From Pinguiococcus pyrenoidosus (Eukaryota; Sar; Pinguiophyceae; Pinguiochrysidales; Pinguiochrysidaceae), in NCBI GenBank assembly GCA_019677205.1, contig JAAMXY010000803.1, positions 1 to 14,990 on the forward strand: a stretch of DNA of 14,990 nt, read 5' to 3'. The position numbers and the translations under genes were made by a program. How positions within the stretch are numbered: the first letter of the stretch is position 1; each line of letters begins with the position of its first letter. The notes under the pieces are model-generated. The model ran no database searches. It was not told the origin of the DNA and saw only the letters and a list, made by a program, of their open reading frames with translations. Below, piece by piece: positions 1-9,552 of the stretch.

Positions 1-29
1 GTCTTCCACGCAGAAACCGGTCTCGGAGC

Positions 30-55
30 GGTCTGGTAATAATGGTCTGGTAATA
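30..55. repeat. 12-bp direct repeat with 14-bp period
   Basis: GGTCTGGTAATA occurs at 30-41 and again at 44-55. It lies at the left edge of the eIF5 upstream region. No function is assigned. Confidence 0.6.
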
Positions 56-129
56 GGAATTATCATTAAAATTGTGCTTTTCATTTTATCTACACAAAAT
101 TAACATAAGCAAGGGGACAATGTTACTTT

Positions 130-137
130 TATAAATA
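130..137 (+). promoter_or_regulatory. TATA-like element upstream of eIF5
   Basis: TATAAATA stands in an AT-rich patch (about 55-180) that contrasts with the GC-rich surroundings, 253 nt before the eIF5 ATG. If it is used, transcription would begin near 160-170 and give a leader of about 220 nt. The motif is seen directly; its function is inferred and could be chance in AT-rich DNA. Confidence 0.3.
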
Positions 138-339
138 TTCTCTTCATAATTCCGAGTTTAAATTAAAAGCTACAGATTTGTTTTTCTGGAGTTGTGTGGA
201 AAGGACGGACGGCTCGCTTTCCCCGTCGGGAAAGCTCGTGGCCGCCACACATTCTCGTGTCGTGCGCCATTCCCCTTGGGCCTGAGAGGGTTGTGCTGCC
301 GTGCTCGTGCAAGTCTCTCCCATCGCCAGCAAGAGGTTT

Positions 340-393
340 ATGCTTTATGCGTGTCGCGTGGAAGGCAGTCGAGATCGAGCCCGGCCAAGATGA
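340..393 (+). promoter_or_regulatory. Upstream ORF in eIF5 leader, stop overlaps main start
   Basis: An ATG at 340 with T at -3 and C at +4 (poor context) opens a 17-codon frame. Its TGA (391-393) overlaps the eIF5 start as ATGA (390-393). The main ATG has A at -3, a better context. Vertebrate eIF5 mRNAs are known to carry inhibitory upstream ORFs in poor context that let eIF5 tune its own synthesis; this arrangement is similar. Whether the leader includes 340 depends on the unmapped transcription start. Confidence 0.4.
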
Positions 394-523
394 TCAACAT
401 TCGCGGGTCCACGCCAGTCGAGGACATCGCGTACCGCTACAAGATGCCGCGCATCGAGACCAAGATCGAAGGCCGCGGGAACGGCATCAAGACAGTGCTG
501 CCCAACGTTACCGACGTGGCTGA
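347..523 (+). promoter_or_regulatory. Second, overlapping upstream ORF in eIF5 leader
   Basis: A second poor-context ATG (T at -3, C at +4) at 347 opens a 58-codon frame that runs past the eIF5 start, out of frame, to a stop at 521-523. Ribosomes that initiate here could not start eIF5 by simple reinitiation at 390. With the 340 uORF it gives two leaky upstream starts before a good-context main start. The frames are visible; regulation is inferred. Confidence 0.35.
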
Positions 524-1892
524 GGCGCTCAATCGCAACGCCAGCGAGGTCACCAAGTTCTTCGGCTGCGAACTCGGCGCACAGACCATTCTCAACGAGG
601 CCGACAACCGCTACATCGTCAACGGCGCTCACGAAATGCGCGATGTGCAGGTACCCCCCAAGCTCCCCAGCAGGAATGATCGAGACAAGTTGAGAGGCGA
701 GGGGCTCAGGGAGCGTGGCGTTGTGGCCCCAAATGGGCATTGGAAGTTCGAAGGCACACGAAAACGTTGAAGCTCAAGGTGCCTGACTGCTTTGGTGTCC
801 CCATAGGAATTGGTGTTCAAGTACTGCGAACTGTTCGTGCTCTGCCAGAGATGCCATCTGCCGGAAACGGTGATCAAGATCAAGAAAGATGGAGACATCT
901 ACCAGAAGTGCGCCGCGTGCGGTGCCAAGGAAATGGTGGACATGTCGCACAAGCTCTGCACCTTCATGATCAAGAACAACAAGTCCGCACAGCGCGAGGC
1001 GAGCAAGTCTAGCAAGCGGGACAAGAAGGCGCGACGTGAACGGGCCGAGTCGGCCGCTCCTGATGAAGCGGAAGGGGCCTCTCCGAGGGAAAAGAAGGAG
1101 AAGAAGGCCAAGAAAGACAAGAAGGACAAGAAGGACAAGAAAAAGAAGAAGAAGAAAGATCGCGGAGACGTGGAGAGCGCCGACGCCGGCGACGACAACG
1201 ACAACGAGGCAAAAGGCGAGGAGGACGAGGACGATGACCTCGACGAGAATGGAGAGGACGGTCCAAACGACGAAGAGGATGGCAACGATGCTGAGACCGA
1301 AGCCTTCAGCGAGACCGTGAACACCTGCGCGGGCTTCATCCGCGCATGGATGACCGAGAACGACGACGCCACCGCGGACACCATCGTTGAGCACCTCACA
1401 GCGATTCAGCAGAGCGAAGACCACGTGGAGGCCAAGGACAAGCTGCTCATCTTCCTCACTGGTCTGCTTTCTAGCAACTGTTGGCCGGCGGACTTCACCC
1501 CGCAGCTGGTCTTGGCCTGGTCCAAGCAGCAGCTGCTTCCCCACGCAGCAGTCCTGCAGAAGCTGTGTGGCTCGGATTTCATGAAGGCCTACTTCGTAGG
1601 CTGCATTGAGCATCTGTGCGCGCTGCGGCAGCCGCTGCTCAAGCCTCACTTTCCCATCATCCTGAAGGCCGCATTCGAGGATGTCGAGGTTGTTAGTGAG
1701 GATGATATCCTGGCCTGGGCGGCGAACGACTTTAGTGAGGACACCACGCCAAAAGGAGTCACGGAGGAGATGCATGAAGAACTCAAGGTAGTGGCCTCGC
1801 CCTTGCTGCGCTGGCTTGAAGTCGACGACGACGACGACGACGATGACGACGACGACGAGGAGGAGGAAGATGACGACGGGGATGAGGCTTAA
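390..1892 (+). CDS. eIF5: Translation initiation factor eIF5, two exons
   Basis: Exons are 390-650 and 807-1892 (448 aa; human is 431 and yeast 405). eIF5 is the GTPase-activating protein for eIF2 in the 43S preinitiation complex and ends start-codon scanning. The N-terminus MINIRG is followed by YRYKMP, whose R16 matches the yeast Arg15 arginine finger, and by the family signature EGRGNGIKT. The zinc finger uses C100, C103, C122 and C125 and lies just after the splice junction. A lysine-rich block (about residues 183-205) and an acidic stretch (about 216-251) form the linker. A W2/HEAT domain follows (about 255-422), then LRWLE and a poly-Asp/Glu tail (about 423-448), as in eIF5 AA-boxes. 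The 156-nt intron starts GTACCC, ends CATAG, and is phase 0; a CTGAC branch-point candidate lies at 783-787. ATG 390 has A at -3 and matches the family N-terminus. Identification is firm; the exact intron is inferred from homology. Confidence 0.96.
651..806 (+). other. eIF5: Intron of eIF5
   Basis: Phase-0 GT-AG intron of 156 nt (CAG|GTACCC to CATAG|GAA). Splicing joins ...RDVQ to ELVFKYC and restores the continuous eIF5 beta-barrel/zinc-finger domain. Unspliced reading runs to a stop near 770. It is the longest intron I can define in the window. Confidence 0.92.
1824..1857 (+). repeat. GAC trinucleotide repeat coding poly-Asp tail of eIF5
   Basis: A nearly pure run of GAC codons, interrupted by one GAT, encodes the poly-aspartate part of the eIF5 C-terminal tail and continues into GAG/GAA codons. 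An acidic C-terminus is normal for eIF5, but the repetitive codon use suggests slippage-driven expansion. Confidence 0.8.
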
Positions 1893-2384
1893 GAGGGGAG
1901 AGCGGAGGAACTCGAGCGTCTGCGAAAGTCCTAGCCATTGGGGGCGCCTTCCTTTAGCCAGTTGGTCAGCGTGCGAAGCTCATCGGTCGCTTGGGCGATA
2001 AGACGAGCCTTGCGGGTGTTGTAGTGTAGGGGATGAATCAAGCAAAGACCTCTCGAAAGTTCTTTCTTGCAACTTCCGTTGTCCTCATCCCCTCGTGGTT
2101 GCGAGCGCGAGATGCTGCAAGATGGCGTAGACCCTCTCGCACTGCGCGCGAGCTTCCCTCCTCTGGCAGAATCGCGAATGGGGAGAACGACAAGTGAGCA
2201 GCTGATTGAGATGGGACTGCGCACGCACGTCGAAGTTGGGCCCCGCACAACGAGACAGAACTCATGATTGGCTCGTGGGGACGCAAGCGCTTCAATACAC
2301 GCTTTCTTTTGGCACACTTGAGCTGCGCGGTTTTCTCTCATTGCTCACACATTCCGTGGCACCAGCGCAACACCGGGCGAGCAC
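1893..2384. other. Spacer between convergent eIF5 and gene A, possible small minus-strand gene
   Basis: This 492-nt interval separates the stops of two convergent genes. No AATAAA signal is evident. On the minus strand a frame ending at 1931 closes with a helical, protein-like stretch that includes ARLIAQATDELRTL and NWLKEG. A possible 65-nt GT-AG intron (donor GTTGCA near 2078, acceptor CGCAAG near 2014) would join it in frame to another open frame upstream (start near 2295). I do not recognise the product, and the exon model is speculative. It may simply be 3' UTR. Confidence 0.25.
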
Positions 2385-4306
2385 CTATCGAGGGGGGTTG
2401 ATCTGATGGTGTCCTCGGCCGTATGGCCGCCGCCCATCCTGAGGAAGCGGGGCCCATGGGGCAACTGATCCCCGCAGGGGCTGCGAGTCCGTCGCTGCGT
2501 GAGGCATTGTCTGTATGGGGGGCGGCTCGATGGGAGCCGCAGCGTACCCCTCGTTCCACTCGCTGTGGAAGCCCTGCGCCGGGTGTGGCTGCGGAAACAT
2601 CTGCTCGTAGCTGCGCGTTCCCTCGAAGTGCGCTCGCGATCCTGCACACGACGAGTGATGCTCTGGCAGAAGATGCTGATACTGGGGCAGAAGATGCTGA
2701 TGCTGATGCTGATGCTGATACTGGTACTGAGACTGGTGCTGATGCTGATGCTGATGCTGATGCTGATGCTGATGCTGATGCTGATGCTGATGTTGATGCT
2801 GATGCTGATGCTGATACTCGGCATGCTGGTGGCGGGGCTGCTCATGGTGGACTCGATATCGACGGTCATACCCTTCGGCCGAGGGCAGATGTGCTGCTTC
2901 GTGGGGGCGCCAAGCCTCCATTGCTCCGTATGCATACTCACCGGCACTTGTTCCCGCCGACGGCGCCTGTTGCCGCACGTTCCTCTCCTCGTTGCTTGCT
3001 CGATCAGGAAACGAACGACCGTCGTTGGGAGAAAAAACCGGCGACCACGCTCCAGGCCCGCGTCCTGCGGGACGTGGCGGATTTGGCCACGCTCCGCCCG
3101 AAGAAGCCAGCGAGCTGTGGCTGGGATACACCGCAGGTAGAGGCTGTACCGAAGCACCTGGGCCATTCAAGTGCATGGGGTTCCGGGGAGGGGGGATCTG
3201 CGGCGAATAGGAAGGCAGGCTGCCCGGCTGCCCATAGCCTGCAGCCAGCGGAGGTTCCATCGCCATGGCTTCTGGCCCAGCCTCAGGTGGTGTGGCCGAC
3301 GAGCCACTCGTCGCTGGATGCGGAACCACCATCCCCCTGTGAGCACTGTCCGCTCTACAACAGTGCCAGAAGATGTCCTTGTCGATCTGATACGAGATCT
3401 CGCCAACCAACGGACGCTGGAACTTGGTCCTCCCGCACAATTGGCAGTACACGATCCTCCTGTCGCTGTCCACGATGATCCCGCTGTTGGAGAAGCTCCT
3501 CCGCAGGAGCTCTACGCCGACTGCGAAGTCGGGGCTGAGCTTCTGCATCAGCGCCCATTGCGCGAAATGAATGCCACTTTCACTGTCGCTTTCAATGATT
3601 CGGAGCGCCTTGGGTCCATCAAGAACAGTGTTGACGCCGCCGTCTCCAGCGGCGGCTTCTGGTGCTTGTTGACCGTCCACGCTGGGGCAAATGCGCATCA
3701 GCCACTTGGCGTGCTGCACCCAGCCATGAAAGACTCGAGTGGCGTTCTCGTGGGACTGCAGCGTGAGGTGCTTGTTCCAGTTTCCGATCCCTGTCGACTG
3801 CTTCCTCCCGCCGCCTCTCCTGCGATCGGTGTGCGGATGGCGGCGCTCGTGAGCTCCGCGGGATCTCTGCGGGGACGGAAGCTGATCAGAGCAAAGGCCT
3901 ACCTGATGACCCGCCTACAGGCCAGGCAGCGGATCGCGTAGTCGCTCTGCGGACCGCCACTTGCGTTTGGGAACAAAAACTCACCAAACTCCACTGGCTG
4001 CGCAAAACCCGTCCTAGGAAGCGAAGCCCAACGTGAGCAAACTTCGAAAGCCAGTCGTGCTGCGGCTCTCGCGTACCGTTTTGCCTGCGTCTCAAGGATG
4101 TTGCGGAACTTGTTCCGCAGCTCTTCCTCTATGGCCTGACTCTGTGGCTTGCTGGCGAGCGTACTCGTTGCAGCCTCTTTGCCAGACTCTTTCGTGCTTG
4201 CATTAGTCATCGAAGCCCAGCCGTGATGGACGACGTCCTCTTCCTTGTACTCTGTACCGATGTCGACGTTGCCGCCGGTATCGCCCTCGCATGCGCTGTG
4301 AGACAT
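2385..4306 (-). CDS. Gene A: two-finger CCHH protein with Gln/His-rich tail, three exons
   Basis: Conceptual exons in transcription order are 4306-4077, 4013-3903 and 3819-2385 (591 aa). Introns of 63 and 83 nt are both phase 2. The start is fixed because an in-frame TGA lies just upstream of ATG 4306. Finger 1 is C106-x2-C109-x21-H131-x5-H137 and includes GNWNKHL; it resembles a BED/C2H2-type zinc ligand set. Finger 2 is C239-x2-C242-x23-H266-x7-H274 and includes RIVYCQLCGR. The tail from about 280 is Pro/Ser/Gly-rich and contains a long (Gln-His)n run coded by a hexamer repeat. The gene is a diverged tandem paralogue of gene B, which supports both the exon model and coding status. A nucleic-acid-binding nuclear role is inferred from the fingers; I do not recognise the family. 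No membrane segment or signal peptide is seen. Confidence 0.85.
2693..2815 (-). repeat. Hexanucleotide (GATGCT)n repeat coding (Gln-His)n
   Basis: About twenty units of a 6-bp motif, with interruptions (ACTGGT, GAGACT, a single GTT variant), lie within the last exon of gene A. On the minus strand the units read CAG CAT and give alternating Gln-His. The paralogue, gene B, has no such tract, so the expansion is probably recent. The plus-strand frames of this tract (Ala-Asp or Leu-Met repeats) are shadows. Confidence 0.9.
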
Positions 4307-6102
4307 GTTTCAGCGCCTAAGTGCGTTCACCAACTGCCGCTACGCTTCTACGCTGGTCTTCTGCGAGCTGCGCCATTTGAGCAACACAGCCGACTTGCCT
4401 GAATCGAGGAAAGGGGTCTCACGACCTCCTGTCTGCAAGTTCTTAGCTACTCGATGGACGAATTGCGAGACGATCCTTCCGCTAAAAGGTGGAACGAGAG
4501 GGCTGATTTGGGGTGGGTCCTCATTTTTCAAATGGATCGGGAGACGGCAGAGGAATCACAATCAGTAGAGCAGGAAGGGTATAAGATGCTGATGCGATTT
4601 AGAAACGATGGCACCTATTGTTCCTCCGCTGATGCCCATTTCTCTCTCTGCTATCTCATGTGATTCCAGAACCTAGTTACTTCCAGGAGATTGCCTGGAA
4701 AGAACAGCGCCCGGGTGCCCGGGATGCCGGTGTTTCCATTCGAAGGCGATGACCAACGATGGCCGGGAAGGTTTCGAACTGCCCCACCAGCTGGCCGCCA
4801 CTGCAACACGACGCCCGGTTCAAAGCTTGATCCGGGATGGCGATCGTCGTTCTACGTAGCGAGGATTCGGTGTGCCACCTAAACAGAAACACGGTGTGGA
4901 TTCTACTTCAACCGAAGAGTTTCCCTGCATGTGAGGAATGCCAATGCGGATTGGCTCGGGACGGTGCTGCAGCAATGCCTGAGATTCACTGTAGCTCCAA
5001 CATCCCTATTCTTTGGATCGAACCCATCTCCCTGGCTTTCTGGAACTCTGAGCTCTGAATCCTGAGCTGCTCTGGAATACTGATCGCAACGTGGCGGGCA
5101 AAGTTGGCAGGTACTACAACTTACTGGCGTTGCGTCAGCACCGATTCTGGAACTTCACGCGTGACGAGAAGCCCGGACTCCTCCCGCGCGGACCTTCTGC
5201 TATTCGATGGGCTCACAATATGGGGTCTCCCGTGTCTTCACAATCTCGAAATCTGTGCTTCCCCGTGTCCTCTCCGTCCATTCCATCTCTGCCTCAGTTC
5301 AATCGAGAATGCGATCGATCCCGATGTTCTCTCAATGCCACGACAGGTAGGTAACTATACCCGCAGAAGTGGGACGGGGACAGATTCTCCTCGGGACCGA
5401 GACGTCCTCTGGCATCTATGAGTGTTTCGGAGGGGCGCCGAGAAGATCGCCAAGAATGGTGTCGCGGTGGAAGGTTGGAACGGAGCCTTGCAACCTTTCG
5501 TGTTCTCGAGTCGTTGGGCGGTTGCATCCGGTGTGGCCCAGTTGATGGACATCTTTCTTTGGTGAAGCCCTGCGGGTTACCTGGAGGAGAGAGGAAGCTG
5601 CCTGCACAAGATGCGTATGGATTCTTCTACGAGCACATTGAATGCATGTTCCAATGACATGCGCAGTCCAGAGCTGTCTCGATGCCAGCCTCTCGGCCAC
5701 ATGGATTTCTCCATGCGCGTGGCCAGAGACTCAAAATTTCGTAGACTCTCGTTCTGAGCTTCTGGACGCAGTTGTCAACTTTTGGAGGCTCGTAGCTAGT
5801 GATGGATTGTGCTCTCCTTCGGACTTCTGATCTCATATCAGTGCTCCGCCCTTCCACAAGACTCTGCAAAGCTATGGGACAAACGCCTTGGCTTGCCTCG
5901 CCTTGCCTTGCTTGGACTCCAACTTGCTTTGACTCCGCTTTGACTTCACCTTCCTCGGATGCGCGAGTCAGCTATTTTCCCTCCTCCGAGTCCACCTGAC
6001 CGGAGCGTGCTCACCTAGCTGACTAGCCTTGTCCAGATGCTGCATTCTAGGAATCACCTTGATCGTGTCCCCTTGCTTGGCATCTGTTTTGAAGAAGGGG
6101 TG
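4307..6102. other. 1.8-kb region between gene B and gene A, no confident gene
   Basis: Upstream of gene A and downstream of gene B, both on the minus strand. It should hold the gene A promoter and the gene B 3' end. I see no recognisable domain. Visible small structures are an inverted repeat TTCCAGG/CCTGGAA with a 6-nt loop (4681-4700), a CCCGGG direct repeat (4710-4723) and an imperfect CTTG/CTTTGACT-rich stretch (about 5885-5950). Plus-strand segments near 5200-5350 and 5440-5565 read like protein and end at plausible donors, but no coherent gene could be assembled. Confidence 0.4.
4681..4700. repeat. Short perfect inverted repeat
   Basis: TTCCAGG and CCTGGAA form a 7-bp perfect stem with a 6-nt loop. 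It is isolated, with no T-run after it and no neighbouring gene boundary. Function unknown. Confidence 0.5.
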
Positions 6103-8086
6103 CTACTGACCGTTGGCAGGCGGCCGTGGGTCTCGAAGGTATGGCTCCAAATACCCGTCGAATGCCGGCGCAACATAGTGCTGTTGAGCTGCTGGATTGG
6201 GCGGCGGCAGCCGCTGGCCACTGTTGGGCCGGTCGTATTGTACTTGCGCATTCCTCGCTTGCTGCATTGGCTCCTCTCGTGACGAGTCGTGGAAGCACGG
6301 AAGCTCCGCCGGCGGCAGCTCGCGCCCCTGCCACGAATGGACCCTCGGCGCCCTGGCATCGTAGGAAGGCGCGGCTGGCCGACACATAAACTCCCGGTGC
6401 TCACGACCTGGATTAGTCGGCGGCCCCCCGTAGGTATACGGGGCCGGATAGCCCGCCAGATGCGCTTGGCGCTGGCGACCACCGCTTCGAGCTGTATGCG
6501 TTGCTGGAACTTGGGTACTGCGCATTTCTGCATCCCGAGAAGCCGGAGGCTTCATGGCCACCGTGGGCTGCGAAAGGAAAGGGTTAGACCTTTGCGGCCC
6601 GGGAGGCCCGGGCCGCGCTTCGGTTGCTGCTCCCGGCGCGGGGCCTGGCCTAGGATGGCTCGAAGGCGGGGCGTGCCCCGAAAGAGGAGGATGGTGGTGA
6701 CAGGGCGGAGTGAAGGGCACCACCTCGCCCCGTGCAGAAATGGCCAGGGGACGTGGCACACGAGCGTCACTCCACGCCGGAAGCCAAGGTGCTGGACAGG
6801 AGGGACAGATGGCAGCTTGTTACTTCTGATGCACGCAGGGAGTGCCAGTCAAGCTACAGCGAAATCGTACCTGGAAGTCCAGAAGGCGATTCAGCAGGAT
6901 AGTACACCTCTTGGCCCCCAGTCGATCCTTGCGCCGGCTGGGGAGCAAAGGCCAGTTGCGACACTTCGCCGAAGTGCTCGACAGACACTCGTTGTAGCGA
7001 CCCACTTCCAGCTGGTGGAGTGTGGGACGGCATCCGCGACAAAACAGCGAAGGGCTGATGCTCCGGGGACAACAACGCGCTCTTCCGGTGCTCTGGTTGC
7101 TGACAATGCCAGTACACGTCACGATCGATGCGATACGTGACAGGTCCCGTGACGACGCGGTGGAAACGGCTCCTGCCGCAGAGCGCGCAAAAGACGATGC
7201 GTTCGTTGGTATCCACCTTGATGTGCGCCTCGCGGTAGAAACTCTCCAGTACTTGGCAGCTTTCCTCGAAGGTGCCCCCCAGCGGCTGGGTCATCAGCCA
7301 GCGGACGTACTTCGGGACGCTCCCGCTATGAACGAGGCGCACTGCTTCGGACGTCCCCAGAGCCTCGTCCTCCAAGGCTGGCGCCGGTTCTTCCAGTCCC
7401 CCGAGGACCTGCTCCAACGAATGGCCGAGTCGACGCAGCACAAACTCGAGCCAGGCGTAGAAGTGGCGGGTGTTGCTCGCGTGCGAGGGCAAGGCCAGAT
7501 GCTTGTTCCAGTTGCCCACGCCCGTCGACTGATTCCTTCCACCGCCTCGCCTACAACGACACAGGCGATAAGAAGATCCATTTCGTAGAGAATCGCTTCT
7601 CCGTGAAGATCCCGTTCCGTGGTCTGGGTGGCGGGGCCGAGGACGGACGACGTCACGAAGAGTACCTTACGACGCGGAGGCAAGCGAGACAGCGTAGGCC
7701 GTAGTCGATCCGCTGCTGCCCCCCCCGGTGCCCGAAAAGAAACTGGCCGAACTCCGCGGGCTCTCCCAGGTCTCCCCTATGACAGAACAGCAACCTCCAC
7801 GTTACGATCTGCCTTCTCTCTCAGCACTGCAGCTGGCGTAGTAGGCCTTCGTGCATTACCACTCCGGACGGCGATCTATGATAGCCTTGAACTTGGCAAG
7901 AAGCTCCTTCTCGGCATCGGGGTCTGAAAGCAGCTGCTGGGAACGCTTGCGTTTTCGGCCCGCCGCAGCATCCTGGGAATCCGTCGCCGGGGTAACTTCG
8001 CAGCCTTCCACCGCGTTCCCCTTCTCTTCCGCCGCCCCGACCGCGGAAGTCGGGGCAGCTTCGGTATTGCCAGCGTGCTGGGACAT
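6103..8086 (-). CDS. Gene B: two-finger CCHH protein, paralogue of gene A, four exons
   Basis: Conceptual exons in transcription order are 8086-7860, 7776-7666, 7550-6871 and 6791-6103 (568 aa). Introns are 83, 115 and 79 nt, all GT-AG; the last has a pyrimidine-rich acceptor. Finger 1 is C105-x2-C108-x21-H130-x5-H136 with GNWNKHL; finger 2 is C234-x2-C237-x23-H261-x5-H267 with RIVFCALCGR. A basic RKRKR at 44-48 could be a nuclear localisation signal. Aligned with gene A, the stretch from KF (residue 65) through finger 1 has no gap, and exon 2 is 111 nt in both. The C-terminal tail is Pro/Arg/Gln-rich without the Gln-His run. I chose ATG 8086 because MSQHA matches MSHSA of gene A; an in-frame ATG at 8167 (27 residues longer) is the alternative. 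Family and function are unrecognised. Confidence 0.83.
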
Positions 8087-9552
8087 GGACGAGGCGCGAG
8101 GCGGATGTCCAGAGTCTCGCGAGCTTGGGTGCCGATTAGGTGGCGAAGACGCGTCTATCACTTCCATGGACACCTCTCTTGACGCTTTTAGTCGCTCTGA
8201 CACATCATGTAGCCGACGGCGCTCTCAAGCGAAGAGCGACTGGCAGCTCGGTGACGACAGCGCCAACGCGCCAGCCTGCCTCGGATCTGTCGCAGCCAGT
8301 TGCAGGGTGGCGTGGAGGATTGTGCACGTCGGGAAAGGCCTCCATCTCCGACGACGCTGAATTGCAGAAGTTCTCGAGCGGAGCTCGCGTCTGCTGCCCG
8401 TAGGGGAGGTCTGGCCCACCACTTGCATCACAGCCGACGTGGGGGTAAAGCACAGGCAAGCTCGGAATTCACCGGGTTGAGCGAGTCGTATCGACCCGGG
8501 ATTCTGCACGGTGCACTGTACTTTATTCCCCTGCTGCAGCCGCACCGCGAAGCCGGAATCGAATCGCCCAGTAGGGAAGAGGCCGGAAATCTGGTCCTTC
8601 TCCTCTGTGCCAGCGCAGTCGAAACAGGAAGCCATGACTGATGAGAAGCTCAAGTTGCATGCCGAGTGCAGCCTCCGACCAGTTGCTCCGACTCGCCATT
8701 CCCACTGCATCCGAACTCCCGGCTGCTTGAGTTGCTACATAGGATAGAGCCTCGGCTCGGAAGGCACTGTGCTGTTCTACCGTGTTGCAACAAGCACTTC
8801 CATTACAGTACTTGAAATTTCACCAGGGATAGTTGGAAACACATAATATAGGAAAGCATGCAATTTGCCGACGAGCCTGCTCGGTCGATATTCAATATTC
8901 GGACAAGCCGTTGACGATACATCCGAATTGTCGTCAATTCTGAACATGCATAATTTTTGATAGCACTCCAATCCATAGACTGGCATAGAATGGTTGCGGA
9001 CACCACGGTGCCGACGGTTCGGCCTGGGCATGTTTCGGGCCACTACTGACGAAACACGAACACCACGTATACTGTCCACGATGTATGGTTCCCGGGAACC
9101 GGTTTCTTGAAGCCTCGTGACACTCGCTCACGTGGCCTGCCGATGGTTCTACGTGTTCGCACCAACCAGTGAGCCAGTAGCGCTCTCCGCGATACGGAAC
9201 GATCGTCGGGTAAGACTTCGGAACTTTCCGTGGTTCCATCCCTTCCATTCCCAGACCAGAGGTCGACAAGTCTAATCTCGTCAGAACAGTACTACATGAA
9301 ATGGCCACGGTCTCGGAATTCGGGCACGACGGGTAGTAGGTAGTACAGGGTACCTTTCCGGGAAACGTCGGAGTATACCGTACTTGGTGGAAGCGGACAT
9401 CAGGCCTTGGAAAAGCCCGGCATTCCCGAAGGACGTCGGAACTGCGCAGCACAGCTCGAGATGGTCTACATCAGAGCTCGCGAGTGCACAGCATCAGAAT
9501 CTGGTCTTCGACCTGCCTAAGATACCACGCTTGCGGTAGCGGAGTGCAGCAG
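8087..9552. other. Divergent spacer between gene B and FKBP gene
   Basis: Gene B (minus) and the FKBP gene (plus) are transcribed away from each other, so this 1.5-kb interval should carry both promoters. Minus-strand open frames at 8225-8710 (161 codons) and 8934-9452 (172 codons) show no family motif I recognise and no splice-supported link to gene B. The patch at about 8800-8990 is richer in A+T than its flanks. A perfect 14-bp palindrome is at 9087-9100. No TATA box stands out. Confidence 0.4.
9087..9100. repeat. 14-bp perfect palindrome
   Basis: GGTTCCCGGGAACC is its own reverse complement. It lies in the divergent spacer about 450 bp before the FKBP start, so it could be a dimeric factor site, but it is a single occurrence and no function is shown. 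Confidence 0.5.

Noticed and set aside
774-1775. 333-codon minus-strand frame over eIF5
   Set aside because: Reverse shadow of the lysine- and acid-rich eIF5 linker, giving Leu/Val runs; no homology, and it would overlap a conserved gene completely.
2693-2815. CRISPR-like periodic repeat
   Set aside because: The unit is 6 bp with no spacers; it is a coding microsatellite in a eukaryotic gene.
2423-3478. 351-codon plus-strand frame with Ala-Asp repeats
   Set aside because: It reads the gene A hexamer repeat and tail on the opposite strand; the minus strand is supported by the paralogue.
4765-4830. tRNA-like T-loop sequences (TTCGAA and GGTTCAAA)
   Set aside because: Stems do not pair properly and no acceptor, D or anticodon arm is found at the right spacing on either strand.
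8225-8710. 161-codon minus-strand frame just upstream of gene B, considered as an extra 5' exon
   Set aside because: Gene A has a stop directly before its matching start, so no upstream coding exon is expected, and no good donor/acceptor pair joins this frame to gene B.
8934-9452. 172-codon minus-strand frame in the divergent spacer
   Set aside because: No recognisable motif, no paralogue or splice support; composition is compatible with chance.
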